Assembly: GCF_013111185.1 (NCBI RefSeq)
Contig: NZ_WVRE01000009.1
Span: 82,244-146,243 of the forward strand
Length of the DNA: 64,000 bases
Direction: 5' to 3'
Origin: Ruegeria sp. HKCCD7303
GTDB lineage: Bacteria > Pseudomonadota > Alphaproteobacteria > Rhodobacterales > Rhodobacteraceae
Position numbers and translations under genes: made by a program. The notes under the pieces are model-generated. The model did not search any database. It saw only the letters and a list, made by a program, of their open reading frames with translations, and was not told where the DNA came from. Below are positions 35,840 to 44,893 of this stretch, one piece after another (positions within the stretch are counted from its first letter, which is position 1; the number at the start of each line of letters is the position of its first letter).

Positions 35840-36763
35840 TCAGTTGTTGGCAGGTTTCAACAGACCGCCGCCGACGGACCGGATCGCAGGCGATGGGGCT
35901 ACAAGTTGCGTTGGAATCGCAGAACATAGGGCAACATCCAAATCAGTCCGCGGCACCGCGCCTAGCAACTCGGTAAGGTATGTGCCGTCCAACTGATGGG
36001 GCACTTGCCAAAGATACCGCATCTCAAGCAAGTGCGCGGCCATACGCCAAAACGGTCGAGCCAATTTCAAGGGCCACCAGTGCATCGGCTTCACGGAAAT
36101 GTCCTGCCCAGTGACCTTCGACAGAGCATGAGCAAATTGTGATCCGGTCAGGGTGTAACCTTCGAATGGGACATCGCAAAACCGGGGCAACTCATGGCGC
36201 TTTTCGGCCAGCAGCACTGCAACGCGGGCCAGATCTGGTAGATAAGCCCACGCATGCGGGATGTCCGGGTTGCCGGGATAGACCAACCGCCCCTTAGCAA
36301 GATCTTTGATCATGACCTGATCAAACCAGTTGCCCGAGGCACATGTGTCAATGAAATCCCCGACACGCAGAATAATGGTACGCGCGGTCGAGCGGCGATA
36401 GGCTTCCTCCATCTCTATTCTGACACGACCCAAAGGGTTGCGCGCCTTGTGCGGTGTTCCACCGTACCAGGGACCCGGTGCTTCAGGTCCAAAGACATAG
36501 ACGTTTCCCGGCACCAAAACCGTTGCCCCGGTCTCCTCCGCTACCTTAATCACCTGTTGGTGCAGGCCCGGTACAAGACCTGCCCAATCGGGGTAGGGTG
36601 GATTCCAGCCATTGACGATAACGTCCATTCCGCGCGCCTCTTGTTCCAGCGTGTCGCGCGTGCGGTCAAAGCTGTGCACGGTCCACCCGGCGTTGCGAAA
36701 CGCCAGCGCAGCGTTGCGACCAAATCGGCCCGTGGCCCCCAGAATAAGTACGGATTGCGGCAT
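35840..36763 (-). CDS. NAD(P)-dependent epimerase/dehydratase-like protein
   Basis: A 307-residue Rossmann-fold protein of the extended SDR type. The N-terminal nucleotide site is 'LILGATGRFGRNAALAF' and the 'VLVPGNVYVFGPEAPGPWYG' region holds a Tyr where SDR catalysis usually occurs, although the exact YxxxK spacing is not kept. 'RTIILRVGDFIDTCASGNWF' and 'HAWAYLPDLARVAVLLAEKR' resemble NmrA/epimerase-type reductases. It is divergent from the LysR regulator at 36848 with 84 bases between them, so it is probably the regulator's target. Confidence 0.72.
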   Translation of the reverse strand: MPQSVLILGATGRFGRNAALAFRNAGWTVHSFDRTRDTLEQEARGMDVIVNGWNPPYPDWAGLVPGLHQQVIKVAEETGATVLVPGNVYVFGPEAPGPWYGGTPHKARNPLGRVRIEMEEAYRRSTARTIILRVGDFIDTCASGNWFDQVMIKDLAKGRLVYPGNPDIPHAWAYLPDLARVAVLLAEKRHELPRFCDVPFEGYTLTGSQFAHALSKVTGQDISVKPMHWWPLKLARPFWRMAAHLLEMRYLWQVPHQLDGTYLTELLGAVPRTDLDVALCSAIPTQLVAPSPAIRSVGGGLLKPANN

Positions 36764-36835
36764 GGTTCCCTCCTGTTGGGGCAGAGATTACCCCAAGGAA
36801 AGCAATAGTGAATTGCCCCAAATTGCAGATCATGT

Positions 36836-36849
36836 ATTCATTTTTGAAT
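36836..36849. promoter_or_regulatory. Inverted repeat at the LysR gene start
   Basis: Arms ATTCA and TGAAT, 4 bases apart, overlap the start codon of the LysR gene; an imperfect AATTGC direct repeat lies ~25 bases upstream. Either could be where the regulator binds to control itself and the divergent epimerase gene. Confidence 0.35.
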
Positions 36850-37741
36850 GGACAAAGCCCTTACACATGCCGACTGGTCCCTGATCCAAAGCTTTCTTGC
36901 GGTGGCCGAAACCGGGTCTCTTTCTGCCGCAGCCCGACAGTTGGACCGCAGCCAGCCCACCTTGGGACGGCAGATTCAGACGCTGGAAGCCGAGCTGGAG
37001 GTTTCTCTTTTTGAACGACACGCAAGAGGGCTGAAGCTAAGCGATGTGGGCCATCAATTGCTGCCCATGGCCCAACAGATGCACACGGCCATGAACGCTT
37101 TTAGCATGACAGCAGCCGGTCAGTCGCAACAACTGGCAGGATCAGTGCGCATTACCGCGTCGGTCTTTGCATCGAACCACATCCTGCCGCCGATTTTGGC
37201 ACATATCCGGCAACAGGAACCTGCGATTCAGTTGGAACTGGTTGCCACCGATGCCACCGAAAACCTGCTGTTCCGAGAAGCCGATATTGCCGTGCGCATG
37301 TACCGCCCCGAACAGATGGACATTCTGACCCGGCATTTGGGTGAGATCTCGTTATGTTTTTGCGCCGCTAAAAGCTATTTGGATCGCGCAGGTCGCCCGA
37401 CCTCGCCAGAAGAGGTGTTCCAACACGACCTTGTGGGATTTGACACGGATGACCGCATCATTGCTTCGATGCAGGAAAGGGGCTGGAACGTTGGGCGCGA
37501 TGCCTTTGCCACCCGATGTGACCACCAGACCGTGTATTGGGAACTGATCAGAGCAGGCTGCGGACTGGGATTCAGTCAGATCCAAGTGGCCGAGGCCGAT
37601 CCGCTGGTCGAAATTCTGGATATTGGGGTCGAGATCAAGAAAATGCCGGTGTGGCTGGCCGCGCCGCAAGCCATGCGCCAGACCCCGCGCATTCGTAGGG
37701 TCTGGGACCTTTTGACCGAAGGGCTCAAGGCTAGTCTTTGA
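36848..37741 (+). CDS. LysR-family transcription regulator
   Basis: This 297-residue regulator has an N-terminal winged helix-turn-helix ('LIQSFLAVAETGSLSAAARQ' then 'LDRSQPTLGRQIQTLEAELE') and a periplasmic-binding-protein-like effector domain (~90-295) with 'GSVRITASVFASNHILPPIL'. It should bind a small molecule and activate or repress nearby genes, most likely the divergent epimerase gene. No effector can be named. Confidence 0.88.
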   Translation: MDKALTHADWSLIQSFLAVAETGSLSAAARQLDRSQPTLGRQIQTLEAELEVSLFERHARGLKLSDVGHQLLPMAQQMHTAMNAFSMTAAGQSQQLAGSVRITASVFASNHILPPILAHIRQQEPAIQLELVATDATENLLFREADIAVRMYRPEQMDILTRHLGEISLCFCAAKSYLDRAGRPTSPEEVFQHDLVGFDTDDRIIASMQERGWNVGRDAFATRCDHQTVYWELIRAGCGLGFSQIQVAEADPLVEILDIGVEIKKMPVWLAAPQAMRQTPRIRRVWDLLTEGLKASL

Positions 37742-37744
37742 CGG

Positions 37745-38272
37745 TCAAAGCGGCCCTGTATAAGTCCCGCGCGCAGGGTAATTGTTGCCAAGGGTAAACT
37801 TCAGACCACCCGCAATATCCGACATCGACGGGCGCCCAAATGGCGTGGTTTGCTGCCACGCGTAATAGAGCGTCTGATCGGGTGCGATATAGAAATGACC
37901 GGGCTCTGCGAAAAAATCGGGTTCTGCACTGCCTTCGCGCTTGGTTGAGATGTTCAGCCCCCAATCCTCGCGGGCGGCAGCCAGCGGCAGGCTGTGACCC
38001 ACGCGCAGTCGTTTTGCCCCGGCTTTCTCGGCTGTTTCGGCGGCACGTTCGGCGGTATCGGTTGTGATCATGATGACCTCGACGCCCAGCGCCGCAAAAT
38101 CGTCCAGCGCCGCCTCGACCTCGGTCATCTGTTTGATGCAGATCGGGCAATGAAGTCCGCGATATTGAATCACCAGAGTCCCGTTTTCGCCCTTGTCTGC
38201 CTCAAGATCGAAGCTGCCATGCGCCACGGTTTCGATTTTCAGCGCAGGAACCGGATTTCCAGGTGTCAGCAT
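37745..38272 (-). CDS. Peroxiredoxin-like (AhpC/TSA) protein with CPxC motif
   Basis: A 175-residue thioredoxin-fold protein. The active-site region reads 'YRGLHCPICIKQMTEVEAAL', a Cys-Pro-x-Cys motif in place of the TxxC of typical peroxiredoxins, and 'LGVEVIMITTDTAERAAETA' and 'HFYIAPDQTLYYAWQQTTPF' complete the fold. It may reduce peroxides or other thiol substrates in the cytoplasm. It is convergent with the LysR gene (3-base gap) and divergent from leuB. Confidence 0.8.
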   Translation of the reverse strand: MLTPGNPVPALKIETVAHGSFDLEADKGENGTLVIQYRGLHCPICIKQMTEVEAALDDFAALGVEVIMITTDTAERAAETAEKAGAKRLRVGHSLPLAAAREDWGLNISTKREGSAEPDFFAEPGHFYIAPDQTLYYAWQQTTPFGRPSMSDIAGGLKFTLGNNYPARGTYTGPL

Positions 38273-38363
38273 GTGTTTTCCTCGTGTTTTGACGGGTTCG
38301 TCTCATTGACCCGATGCACCGCAGACGCTAGGGCCTGTGCAACAAAACGCAAGGAGACCCTTC

Positions 38364-39467
38364 ATGTCCAACCCCTCGCTCCTCATCCTGCCCGGAGACG
38401 GAATTGGCCCGGAAGTTATGGCCGAAGTGCGCAGAATCATCGATTGGTTCGGCACCAATCGCGGTCTTCAATTTGACGTGAGCGAGGATCTGGTAGGCGG
38501 TGCCGCCTATGACGCCCACGGCAAGCCGCTGTCTGATGAGACGATGGCCAAAGCGCAAGAGGTGGACGCGGTTCTGCTGGGTGCTGTTGGCGGCCCGAAA
38601 TACGACGATCTGGATTTCAGCCTCAAGCCCGAGCGCGGTCTGCTGCGCCTGCGCAAGGAAATGGACCTGTATTCCAACCTGCGCCCGGCCCAGTGCTTTG
38701 ACGCGCTGGCCGATTTCTCGTCGCTGAAAAAAGACATCGTTGCCGGTCTGGATATCATGATCGTGCGCGAGCTGACCTCGGGCGTCTATTTCGGCGAACC
38801 GCGCGGCATCTTCGAAGAAGGCAATGAACGCGTCGGCATCAACACCCAGCGTTACACCGAATCCGAGATTGAACGCGCCGCACGCTCGGCCTTTGAACTG
38901 GCGATGCGCCGGAACAAAAAGCTGTGCTCGATGGAAAAAGCCAACGTCATGGAATCCGGCATCCTGTGGCGTGAAGTCGTAAATCGTGTCGCCGCCGACT
39001 ACCCCGAGGTTGAGCTGAGCCACATGTATGCCGACAACGGCGCCATGCAGCTGGTGCGCGCACCCAAGCAGTTCGACGTGATCCTGACCGACAACCTGTT
39101 TGGTGACATCCTGTCCGACTGCGCCGCGATGCTGACGGGTTCTCTGGGCATGTTGCCTTCAGCCTCGCTGGGCGCTCCAATGGCCAATGGTCGCCCCAAG
39201 GCGATGTACGAACCGGTCCACGGCTCGGCACCTGATATCGCGGGTCAGGGCAAAGCTAACCCGATCGCCTGTATCCTCAGCTTTGCCATGGCGCTGCGTT
39301 ATAGCTTTGATCAGGGTGAAGAAGCAGACCGCCTTGAAGCCGCGATCGAGAAAGTTCTGACTGATGGCGTCCGCACCGGCGACCTGCTGGCGGATGAAGG
39401 CGTCACACCGGTGTCTACCACCGAAATGGGCGACGCGATCCTGGCAGCTTTGGATGCCAGCGTCTAA
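38364..39467 (+). CDS. leuB: 3-isopropylmalate dehydrogenase LeuB
   Basis: This 367-residue enzyme oxidatively decarboxylates 3-isopropylmalate in leucine synthesis. Visible motifs: '[20 protein letters not shown]', '[20 protein letters not shown]' (substrate Args), '[20 protein letters not shown]' (catalytic Lys) and '[20 protein letters not shown]' (metal Asps), plus the NAD loop '[20 protein letters not shown]'. The ATG at 38364 follows AAGGAG. It lies almost 7 kb from leuD, with unrelated genes between. Confidence 0.96.
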   Translation: MSNPSLLILPGDGIGPEVMAEVRRIIDWFGTNRGLQFDVSEDLVGGAAYDAHGKPLSDETMAKAQEVDAVLLGAVGGPKYDDLDFSLKPERGLLRLRKEMDLYSNLRPAQCFDALADFSSLKKDIVAGLDIMIVRELTSGVYFGEPRGIFEEGNERVGINTQRYTESEIERAARSAFELAMRRNKKLCSMEKANVMESGILWREVVNRVAADYPEVELSHMYADNGAMQLVRAPKQFDVILTDNLFGDILSDCAAMLTGSLGMLPSASLGAPMANGRPKAMYEPVHGSAPDIAGQGKANPIACILSFAMALRYSFDQGEEADRLEAAIEKVLTDGVRTGDLLADEGVTPVSTTEMGDAILAALDASV

Positions 39468-39489
39468 ACCACGCAAGAAACGAACGACA

Positions 39490-39519
39490 AAAGGCGGTGC
39501 CCAGTGCACCGCCTTTTTT
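39490..39519. terminator. Bidirectional terminator between leuB and PBP1A
   Basis: A perfect stem (GGCGGTGC / GCACCGCC) extended by A-T pairs, with a 5-nt loop, has six T residues on the + side and four on the minus side. It serves both convergent genes. Confidence 0.88.
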
Positions 39520-39520
39520 G

Positions 39521-41695
39521 TTAGTTGCCGCCGAATATATTTCTCAGCAGGTTATTGATGTCTTCCGCAAAACCGCCCTGCCTACGACGGGGCTGTGGCT
39601 GCGCAACTTGCACCGGCGGTTCAGGTGCCATCATCGGCAGGGGCGTTGGCGTCATCCCTTCGGTGACACGCAGCATGGTCTCTTTCCAGATTTCAGCAGG
39701 CAGCCCGCCCCCGGTTACGCCAGACAGCGGCGTGTTGTCGTCATACCCCATCCAGACGCCGGTCACATAATCAGCCGTAAAACCGATGAACCACGCATCC
39801 CGCGCGGCCTGAGTTGTCCCGGTTTTGCCTGCCACCTGCCAACCCGGCAGCTTGGCGCGTCCGCCGGTGCCTTCGGACACCACACGCTCCATCATCCAGG
39901 TCAGTTGCTTGGCGGCCGAGTCGTTGATCACCCGTTCACCAATACCTGTCGTCGTGACCATGACGGGCGTTTCATCCCCCAGCAGCTTCAGCTCGGTTAA
40001 GCCATAAGGCTCCACTGCCGATCCACCGTTCAGGATTCCTGCGTAAGCTCCGGTCATCTCGATCAGCGTGCTTTCCGACGCGCCCAGCGCCAAGGCCGGA
40101 CCCTGCGCCAGATCGCTGGCAATACCAAAGCCGCTTGCGACAGTGCGGACGTTATCCAAACCCGAAATCTCCGCCACTTTCACAGCCGGAATGTTCAAAG
40201 AGTTCATCAACGCATCTGCCAACGTCACCTGCCCATAGAACTTGTTGGTGTAGTTTTTGGGGCACCATTGACCTGAACCGGGAATGTTCACGCAGTAAGG
40301 CTCATCCATCACCGTATCCAGCGGCGAATACCCAAGTTCCAGCGCGGTGGCGTAAACGAACGGCTTGAAGGACGACCCTGTCTGACGCAACGCCTGCGTC
40401 GCCCGGTTAAACGCACCAGACACCCTTGTCTTGCGCCCACCAACCATGCCGCGCACTGCACCGTCCGCAGACATCACGACAATCGCGGCCTGCGCCTCGG
40501 ACCCTTCGCGCACCTTTTCCTGAAAGATGAACTTCAGCGCTTCTTCGGCAGAGGTTTGGATGCGCTGATCCAGAGTGGTACGGATCACCACATCCTCGGT
40601 GGTGTTGCGCGTAAAGAACTCGGGCCCACTTGCCATGACCCAATCCGCGAAATATCCGCCTGCGCGCGCAGCGGCAGCTTCTGAAAGCTCGGCCGGTCTG
40701 GTGCGTGCTTCGCTGGCTTGTGCCGCGGTCAAATAGCCCTGGTCCTCCATCAAACCAATCACAAGCCGTGCCCGGTCCTGAGAACGTTGCAGGTTATTCG
40801 TTGGCGCATACCGCGTGGGTGCCACCAGCAGACCGGCCAGCATCGCAGCCTCAGCTGGGGAAACTTCTGCGGCAGACTTTCCAAAGTATCGCTGGCTGGC
40901 CGCTTCAAACCCGCGCGCGCCTGCACCCAAGAAGGCCCGGTTCAGGTAGATCGTCAGAACCTCGTTCTTGGAGTATTTGACCTCCATCGCCATTGCATAA
41001 ACGGCTTCCTTGGCCTTGCGCCAAAGCGAGCCCTGGCGGCAATCGGCCTCGTAAGTGGCTTCAGAGTCCCATTCAGACGGATCATACGGCTCTCCCAGAC
41101 ACAGCAGTTTGGCTGTCTGTTGGGTGATGGTTGACCCGCCATGGCCAGACAAAGGCCCGCGTCCTTCGCTCAGGTTGATGCGCACGGCACTTGCAACGCC
41201 GCGCGGGCTGACACCGAAATGACGGTAGAATCGCTTGTCCTCGGTCGCGATCACGGCGTTCTTCAGATGGGGCGACACCGTATCCGCCGTGATCACCCCG
41301 CCAAACTGATCCCCGCGCCAGGCAAAAACCTTGCCATCGCGATCCAACAAGGTCACTGACCCGCGCGCGCGCCCGTCCAGTAAGGCATCTACATTGGGCA
41401 GAGTTGTATACACGATGCCGACCGCCAATGCGATCAGGGCGGCGACAATTGCCCCCACGCGCCACGTCAAACCCCAGATCAACCTCCAGATCCAGCGGAA
41501 GAGTCGACGGAAAATACCGCCTCCGTTTCCGCCGGTGCGTTTGCGCTTTGTCTTGCGCGTGGTTTTGCGGGCGGTCGTCTTGCGTGCGGTCGATTTCTTG
41601 CCCGCCGGGCGCTTGGAGGCCGACGGTTTACGCCCTTTGGAGGGGTATCTTTTGTCCGCAACCAATCGCGGCTTTCGGCGCTTGGACTCAGTCAT
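39521..41695 (-). CDS. PBP1A-family peptidoglycan glycosyltransferase/transpeptidase
   Basis: This 724-residue class A penicillin-binding protein has a very basic, Lys/Arg/Thr-rich cytoplasmic tail (~1-55), one membrane helix ('VGAIVAALIALAVGIVYTTL'), a GT51 glycosyltransferase ('ATEDKRFYRHFGVSPRG', 'HGGSTITQQTAKLL') and a transpeptidase with SxxK in 'TGSSFKPFVYATALELG', SxN in 'NSLNIPAVK' and 'VAGKTGTTQAARDAWFIGF'. Two Cys-containing inserts ('LLCLGEPYDPSEW', 'GQWCPKNYTNKFYGQ') may form disulphides. The ATG at 41695 is preferred over an earlier in-frame start. It builds peptidoglycan in the periplasm. Confidence 0.92.
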   Translation of the reverse strand: MTESKRRKPRLVADKRYPSKGRKPSASKRPAGKKSTARKTTARKTTRKTKRKRTGGNGGGIFRRLFRWIWRLIWGLTWRVGAIVAALIALAVGIVYTTLPNVDALLDGRARGSVTLLDRDGKVFAWRGDQFGGVITADTVSPHLKNAVIATEDKRFYRHFGVSPRGVASAVRINLSEGRGPLSGHGGSTITQQTAKLLCLGEPYDPSEWDSEATYEADCRQGSLWRKAKEAVYAMAMEVKYSKNEVLTIYLNRAFLGAGARGFEAASQRYFGKSAAEVSPAEAAMLAGLLVAPTRYAPTNNLQRSQDRARLVIGLMEDQGYLTAAQASEARTRPAELSEAAAARAGGYFADWVMASGPEFFTRNTTEDVVIRTTLDQRIQTSAEEALKFIFQEKVREGSEAQAAIVVMSADGAVRGMVGGRKTRVSGAFNRATQALRQTGSSFKPFVYATALELGYSPLDTVMDEPYCVNIPGSGQWCPKNYTNKFYGQVTLADALMNSLNIPAVKVAEISGLDNVRTVASGFGIASDLAQGPALALGASESTLIEMTGAYAGILNGGSAVEPYGLTELKLLGDETPVMVTTTGIGERVINDSAAKQLTWMMERVVSEGTGGRAKLPGWQVAGKTGTTQAARDAWFIGFTADYVTGVWMGYDDNTPLSGVTGGGLPAEIWKETMLRVTEGMTPTPLPMMAPEPPVQVAQPQPRRRQGGFAEDINNLLRNIFGGN

Positions 41696-41953
41696 GCTCA
41701 AACTCTGCCCGTTATACTTTTGCGCCACCATACCCCGGAGACCCGTCTATGTAGAGGTCCGAATTTCCGTAATTTCCCCTCATCAATCTGCTCATTTTTT
41801 AGCCACTTCGTACTTTTTGTGCAAAAAATGTGCAACAATACGCCATTTTGGTATGCAATTACGACCCGTAACCGTTTCTTACGACGTTCTGTCACGCTCT
41901 TTTTCTGCAGGTGCAAACAAACCGGTCCCACCGGACAATCAGAGGGGAAAGAC

Positions 41954-42292
41954 GTGAAACTGATCATTGCGACAATCAAGCCGTTCAAGCTGGAGGAGGT
42001 GCGCGAGGCACTGACCCAAGCTGGCGTGCGCGGCATGATGGTGACCGAAATCAAGGGCTTCGGCTCGCAGTCCGGTCACACCGAAATCTACCGTGGGGCC
42101 GAATACGCCGTGAACTTCGTGCCCAAGATCAAGCTCGAGATCGTGGTACCGGCCACAATGGCCGACCAGATCGTCGAGACCATCACCAACACCGCCAAAA
42201 CCGGCAAAATCGGTGACGGCAAGATTTTCGTCCTCGATGTCGAGCAGGCCCTGCGCGTGCGAACCGGGGAAACCAACGAGGAAGCGCTGTAA
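41954..42292 (+). CDS. glnK: Nitrogen regulatory protein P-II (GlnK)
   Basis: This 112-residue trimeric signalling protein starts at GTG with a purine-rich GAGGGGAAAG site upstream. The uridylylation target Tyr51 is in 'EYAVNFVPK' and the T-loop and B-loop ('TAKTGKIGDGKIFV') are conserved. It senses 2-oxoglutarate and ATP/ADP and, as GlnK, plugs AmtB. The gene lies 34 bases before amtB, the classical glnK-amtB pair. A nitrogen-controlled sigma-54 promoter was looked for in the 258 bases upstream but not found convincingly. Confidence 0.95.
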   Translation: MKLIIATIKPFKLEEVREALTQAGVRGMMVTEIKGFGSQSGHTEIYRGAEYAVNFVPKIKLEIVVPATMADQIVETITNTAKTGKIGDGKIFVLDVEQALRVRTGETNEEAL

Positions 42293-42326
42293 GCGCGGCC
42301 ACTCCACACTCATTCGAGGAAGTAAA

Positions 42327-43637
42327 ATGAACCTGATGAAATCTCTCATCCCTGCCGCTGCGCTTGTCGTGCTGCCGCAGATGGGTCTGGCGCAAGAAGC
42401 CGCTGAAGGCGAGGCTGCGCTGCACACCCAGTATATCTTTACCACCCTGCTGTTCCTGATGGCGGGCTTTCTGGTTTTCTTCATGGCTGCAGGCTTTGCC
42501 ATGCTGGAAGGCGGTCTGGTGAGGTCCAAGAACGTCGCCATGCAGATGATCAAGAACATCGCGCTGTTTTCCATTGCCGCGATCATGTACTGGCTGGTTG
42601 GCTTCAACACGATGTATCCGGGCGACTTCAATGGTTTCTTTGCCATTGGCGGCCCAACCGTGCTTGATCCGGTTGGCGTTGACCCTGCCGAGGCTGCTTT
42701 GGACTACGCCTCGATCGGCTCGGACTTCTTCTTCCAGTTGGTCTTTGTGGCGGCAACCGCGTCGATCGTGTCGGGTGCCGTAGCGGAGCGTATCAAGCTT
42801 TGGCCCTTCCTGATCTTCGTCGTCGTGCTGACCGGTATCCTGTACCCGATCTCGGGGTCGTGGAAATGGGGCGGCGGCTGGCTGGATGCCATGGGCTTTT
42901 CCGACTTCGCCGGTTCGACCGTTGTACACTCGGTCGGTGGCTGGGCCGCTCTGGCTGGCTGTCTGATCCTTGGGCCACGTATCGGCAAGTACAAGGACGG
43001 CAAAGTTCATCCGATGCCCGGTTCAAATCTGGCGCTGGCGACCTTGGGTACGTTCATTCTGTGGCTGGGTTGGTTCGGTTTCAACGGCGGCTCGCAGCTG
43101 GCGATGGGCACCGTGGGTGACGTAACCGACGTATCGCGCATCTTCGCCAACACCAACATGGCCGCCGCATCCGGTGCTGTCGCAGCCCTGATCATGACAC
43201 AGGTCCTGTACAAAAAGCCTGACCTGACCATGGTGCTGAACGGCGCGCTGGCCGGTCTGGTGTCAATCACCGCTGAACCTCTGGCCCCGACCCTGTTCGG
43301 CGCGCTTTGGATCGGTGCTGTGGGCGGTATCATCGTGGTCTTCGCGGTTCCGATGCTGGACAAGTTCAAGATCGACGATGTGGTCGGTGCCATCCCGGTC
43401 CACCTGTTCGCAGGCATCTGGGGCACCATCGCCGTCATCTTCTACGGTGAAGCCAGCCTGATAACCCAGTTGACCGGTGTAGTGGCCTACGGTGTCTTCA
43501 CCTTCGTGGCCGCTTTGATCCTTTGGACGATCCTGAAAGCCACCCTTGGCATTCGCGTCAGCGAAGAGGACGAAATCAACGGTCTGGACATGGCGGAACT
43601 GGGTATGGAAGCATATCCTGAGTTCTCGAAGGGCTAA
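42327..43637 (+). CDS. amtB: Ammonium transporter AmtB
   Basis: A 436-residue inner-membrane ammonium channel with a cleavable N-terminal signal ('LIPAAALVVLPQMGLAQEA') and 11 membrane helices. Family landmarks are 'AGFAMLEGGLVRSKNVAMQM' and the pore region 'DFAGSTVVHSVGGWAALAGC' with a conserved His, and 'LFGALWIGAVGGIIVVFAVP' later. The C-terminal tail is acidic. It is co-transcribed with glnK, whose product blocks it when nitrogen is plentiful. Confidence 0.95.
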   Translation: MNLMKSLIPAAALVVLPQMGLAQEAAEGEAALHTQYIFTTLLFLMAGFLVFFMAAGFAMLEGGLVRSKNVAMQMIKNIALFSIAAIMYWLVGFNTMYPGDFNGFFAIGGPTVLDPVGVDPAEAALDYASIGSDFFFQLVFVAATASIVSGAVAERIKLWPFLIFVVVLTGILYPISGSWKWGGGWLDAMGFSDFAGSTVVHSVGGWAALAGCLILGPRIGKYKDGKVHPMPGSNLALATLGTFILWLGWFGFNGGSQLAMGTVGDVTDVSRIFANTNMAAASGAVAALIMTQVLYKKPDLTMVLNGALAGLVSITAEPLAPTLFGALWIGAVGGIIVVFAVPMLDKFKIDDVVGAIPVHLFAGIWGTIAVIFYGEASLITQLTGVVAYGVFTFVAALILWTILKATLGIRVSEEDEINGLDMAELGMEAYPEFSKG

Positions 43638-43659
43638 GACCATATTAAATTATCAAAAA

Positions 43660-43688
43660 AACCCGGGCGTTCGCGCCCGGGTTTTCTT
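43660..43688. terminator. Bidirectional terminator after amtB
   Basis: A perfect stem (ACCCGGGCG / CGCCCGGGT) with the stable TTCG tetraloop is followed by T-rich sequence and preceded by seven A residues, so it serves both amtB and the convergent aminotransferase gene. Confidence 0.92.
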
Positions 43689-43708
43689 TTTTTAGAATGT
43701 TATTGAGA

Positions 43709-44893
43709 TCAAACGCCGACGTCGATAATCGCCTTCGCCAGAATCGGTACCGTTGTCGCGTTTAGGCCAGCGATGTTCAGGCGGCTGTCGCCTACCATGT
43801 AGATACCGTGATCGGCGCGCAGTTTCTCGACCAGTTCAGGTGCCGCGCCCAAGCGTGAGAACATACCCCTGTGCTGGGCAATGAAACCGAAACGGTCCGA
43901 ACCGCTCAGACGCTGCAACTCGTCGGCCATTTGCTGGCGCAGTCCCAGCATGGACAGGCGGACTTCTTCCAGCTCTGCTGCCCAATCCGCGCGCAGGGCC
44001 TCATCCATCAGGATGGTTGTCACGACGCGCGCGCCATGATCCGGCGGGAAGGAATAGTTCTGGCGGTTCAGAAACGCCAATGTTCCCTGATTTAAAGCGG
44101 TTCGTCCGGCGTCCGCGCTGATCGCCATCAACAAACCAGTACGTTCCCGGTAGACACCGAAATTCTTCGAGCAAGACGCGGCAATCAGGCATTCCTTGAC
44201 CGATGAGGCAACCAGGCGTGCCGCCTGTGCGTCTTCTTCCAGCCCGTCACCAAATCCCTGGTAGGCGATGTCGATCATCGCCACGAGGCCAAGCTCGTTG
44301 ATCAGGTTCGCGACCTCTTGCCATTGCACCATGTTCAGGTTCGCACCGGTCGGGTTGTGACAGCAGCCATGCAACAGAACTACGTCACCTGCTTTGGCGG
44401 TTTTCAGGTCGACCATCATCCCGTCGAAATCAACGCCGCGGGTTTCGCCATCGAAATACCGGTACTGAACGGTCTCTATCCCCAGATAGTTCAGGATCGA
44501 CAGGTGGTTCGGCCAGGTCGGGTTCGAAACAAACACACGCGCCGAAGGGTTCGCCATGCGGATCATCTCGAACGCCTGTCGGCAAGCGCCCGTGCCGCCG
44601 GGTGTCGCCACAGCGGCAATGTTGGCACGCGGAACCGATGTGCCCAGAACCAAGCCGATCATCGCGTCTGCAAAAGCCGGATCACCCGCCAGACCGGTGT
44701 AAGCTTTGGTTTCCTGCTCTTCCAAAATGCGTCGCTCGGCAGCTTTGACTGCACGCATCACCGGAGTCACGCCATCGGCGTTCTTGTAGACGCCCACACC
44801 CAAGTCGATCTTCTGATCGCGCGGGTCTTCGCGGTACATCTGCATCAAGGCCAGAATCTTGTCGGCAGGCTGCGGCTTGAGGTTCTCGAACAT
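43709..44893 (-). CDS. tyrB: Aromatic/aspartate aminotransferase (TyrB-like)
   Basis: A 394-residue class I PLP-dependent aminotransferase. The PLP lysine is in 'AASCSKNFGVYRERTG', with 'LHGCCHNPTGANLNMVQWQE' and 'NPTWPNHLSILNYLGIETVQ' earlier. The start 'MFENLKPQPADKILALMQMY' is standard for TyrB/AspC. It would transfer amino groups from aspartate or aromatic amino acids to 2-oxoglutarate. Its ATG overlaps the stop of the upstream sulfurtransferase gene by one base, so the two are coupled; 3-mercaptopyruvate can arise from cysteine by transamination, which links their roles. Confidence 0.9.
   Translation of the reverse strand: MFENLKPQPADKILALMQMYREDPRDQKIDLGVGVYKNADGVTPVMRAVKAAERRILEEQETKAYTGLAGDPAFADAMIGLVLGTSVPRANIAAVATPGGTGACRQAFEMIRMANPSARVFVSNPTWPNHLSILNYLGIETVQYRYFDGETRGVDFDGMMVDLKTAKAGDVVLLHGCCHNPTGANLNMVQWQEVANLINELGLVAMIDIAYQGFGDGLEEDAQAARLVASSVKECLIAASCSKNFGVYRERTGLLMAISADAGRTALNQGTLAFLNRQNYSFPPDHGARVVTTILMDEALRADWAAELEEVRLSMLGLRQQMADELQRLSGSDRFGFIAQHRGMFSRLGAAPELVEKLRADHGIYMVGDSRLNIAGLNATTVPILAKAIIDVGV

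Noticed and set aside
41696..41953. NtrC sites or a sigma-54 promoter upstream of glnK
   Set aside because: Partial TGCA and TGTCACG-like matches exist, but the GG/GC spacing of a sigma-54 promoter and the NtrC half-site spacing are not met.
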